Shown: one piece after another, positions 62,301 to 64,000 of the stretch
Numbering within the stretch: position 1 is the stretch's first letter
How the letters are laid out: every line of letters begins with the position of its first letter
Source of the DNA: Helicoverpa zea
Taxonomy: Eukaryota > Arthropoda > Insecta > Lepidoptera > Noctuidae
Reading direction: 5' to 3'
NCBI RefSeq assembly: GCF_022581195.2
Contig: NC_061462.1
Coordinates: 3,596,001-3,660,000, forward strand
Length of the DNA: 64,000 nt
Translations under genes and position numbers: made by a program
The notes under the pieces: model-generated
Told to the model about the DNA's origin: nothing
Databases searched by the model: none
What the model saw: the letters and a program-made list of their open reading frames with translations, nothing else

Positions 62301-64000
62301 AGATTTTGTCGCTTTTAATTTCCCATCTCCGATTATATGCTTTAATTTAACAAAACATCGTTTAATAAAAACTGAAATCACAAATAACTTTTGTACGCAA
62401 TAAGTTTCTGCGCGGAAAAGCTAATTTAACAAGGCTTCGCAAGTACCTAATGCCGACTCGGTCTTGTCTAGAAAACAAACTGCTCTGTATCACGATAGCA
62501 ACTGTTAAAGTTACCTACTGTTTTTAGATCGAACAAGAAATAGGTATATACTAGAGTTTGTATGTATTACTTTTAAGAAAGAAGTAAGATTGGTAACAAA
62601 ATAATATGCAGACTTGACTAACTATAACTATTTATAATCCTGTTGAAACACCGAAACGACAACTTATATTATTACTCTCAAAAATGTTTGCTTAGATTTT
62701 TTTAAGCGGGTGTACCACTTATACTTATTTGATGACAAAAGACGTGATGCTCTAGTATTCCACCTACACCGCCATGCACATGCATTCCGCCTCTCTAAGT
62801 CTGCTCTCCACACAGTTTAGAATAGAATAGAATAAGTTTTATTTCCAAATTATTACATTTTATACTGTCATTAACTTATATTATCATATAAGTATGTTAC
62901 TTTATGACCTCGCAAGTATATGAAAGTGCGGCTTACAATGTTTCATATCTACCAAGTGGCGCTAAACAGACACATTTTTAATGACTCCACACAACACCCG
63001 AGCAAACTTTAATTAACTTAACACTTTTCCGCTCGACGTTACTTTGATGCAGTAATTATCTTTCATATTTCATTTTAATAATGACTCTGTAACAATTTAT
63101 GTGTCTCGTTGTTGTATTAGTCACGACATCTATTGTGTCGCCATTACGGGGTCGCGATCGCCATAGGAAACTTACTGAGGAGCCATTGATGTTTGTAAAC
63201 TCTACTATAGCTGATTTGAAACTTGGCAAAGAAATTTTTTATAGATAGAAAAAGAGGATTACGGTGACGGGTACTTTGAAATAAAATTAAGTAAGATATC
63301 TACAGGACGAACCTAATATGAAGCGCGATTCGAAACTAACTTTTGAGCACCGGGACATTCATCCCGGAGACCCAAAAACAGTTTCTGCTCTGCTGCTTAA
63401 CTACTTACTATAATAGTAATATGAAGAACAACGAAATAGTCAATTGTAACACAAATATACCTATTATTATCTATGGCCCTAGCCCTACCAGCTCAAAAAC
63501 TAGAAAGGTTTCTTCAGCACTTGATTTCCTCAGTGTGGAGTAATTATCATGTTCTTTGAATAACTTGAGTATTTCTCAGAGAGTATTTATGTTATCATCT
63601 TTGACCTTAAAGTTAAGGAACTTTGAAAACATTTTATTACGGCTGGTACAAGTTTAATTTAGTTTTTGGTCACGTATTTGAGTAATATCCTGAAAGCTAG
63701 ACTCCTGTTTTTTCAGGAAATTGAGTTTACATTGTATTACTTTTAAAGGAAAAGGTAGGATCTTTTAATTCAGTTAGGAACAGAAAAACAAAGTCAATTG
63801 TCAGCAACAATGAAACTTTACCCTGATCGTAAACCAAAATGAATAGTTTAATCATATAAAACCTTCGAGTATTATATTCGTGGACGTGATCTTACCTAAA
63901 ATAGTTTTTAATATTTGTTAGGAACACCTGGAAAAATGTGCTGATTTTGTGTTAGAAATATTCTAAAACCGTTCTTATTAATTCATCAGTAAGAATTTAA
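62301..64000. other. Gene-free AT-rich sequence to the window end
   Basis: A 66-codon frame at 63343-63543 is unrecognised. No RNA gene or repeat family seen. Confidence 0.4.

Overview
The window looks like nuclear DNA from a lepidopteran insect, probably a noctuid-type moth. The evidence is AT-rich sequence, one gene with many introns, and dense repeat families that I recognise as lepidopteran: tRNA-derived SINEs with ATC/ATG-type tails, the GGTTCCGTACC/CCGT family, interspersed repeats ending in TTATAATATTAGTATAGAT, and short inverted-repeat MITEs. Family names come from recognition, not from a search.

One protein-coding gene can be supported end to end. It has eleven coding exons on the plus strand (40370-53387) and encodes a 721-residue angiotensin-converting-enzyme-like protein (peptidase M2 fold). 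All junctions keep frame with GT/AG borders. The protein has a signal peptide, the M2 fold and two of its disulfide pairs, then an acidic linker and a C-terminal membrane anchor. The zinc-binding HEXXH motif is destroyed and several other active-site positions are changed, so it is predicted to be a pseudoenzyme. Long introns 1-6 collect SINEs, LINE ends and a MITE; introns 7-10 are 70-92 bp.

The most striking structure lies at 13711-19653. It is an intact LTR retroelement with two 187-bp LTRs that read as identical, a 5-bp GCAGC target duplication, a primer-binding site and a polypurine tract, but no gag or pol reading frame. Its 5.6-kb interior carries a 47-bp tandem array (16 units) with a 282-bp higher-order duplication, a separate 30-bp array sharing the same core, degenerate 47-bp units in between, a nested SINE with its own target duplication, and a nested RTE-like LINE end. 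It looks like a very young non-autonomous element.

Layout: 1-10.9 kb is gene-free, with small foldbacks and palindromes. 10.9-12.1 kb holds a GC-rich element with a 10-bp target duplication and a SINE fragment. 13.7-19.65 kb is the LTR element. 19.7-38.5 kb is gene-free with old repeats, a TATA/initiator/donor candidate at 29.2 kb and a decayed reading frame at 29.9-30.2 kb. 38.5-39.0 kb is a GC-rich MITE. 40.0-53.7 kb is the ACE-like gene. 53.7-64 kb is gene-free apart from a candidate promoter and first exon at 56.5-56.75 kb, three MITEs and SINE pieces.
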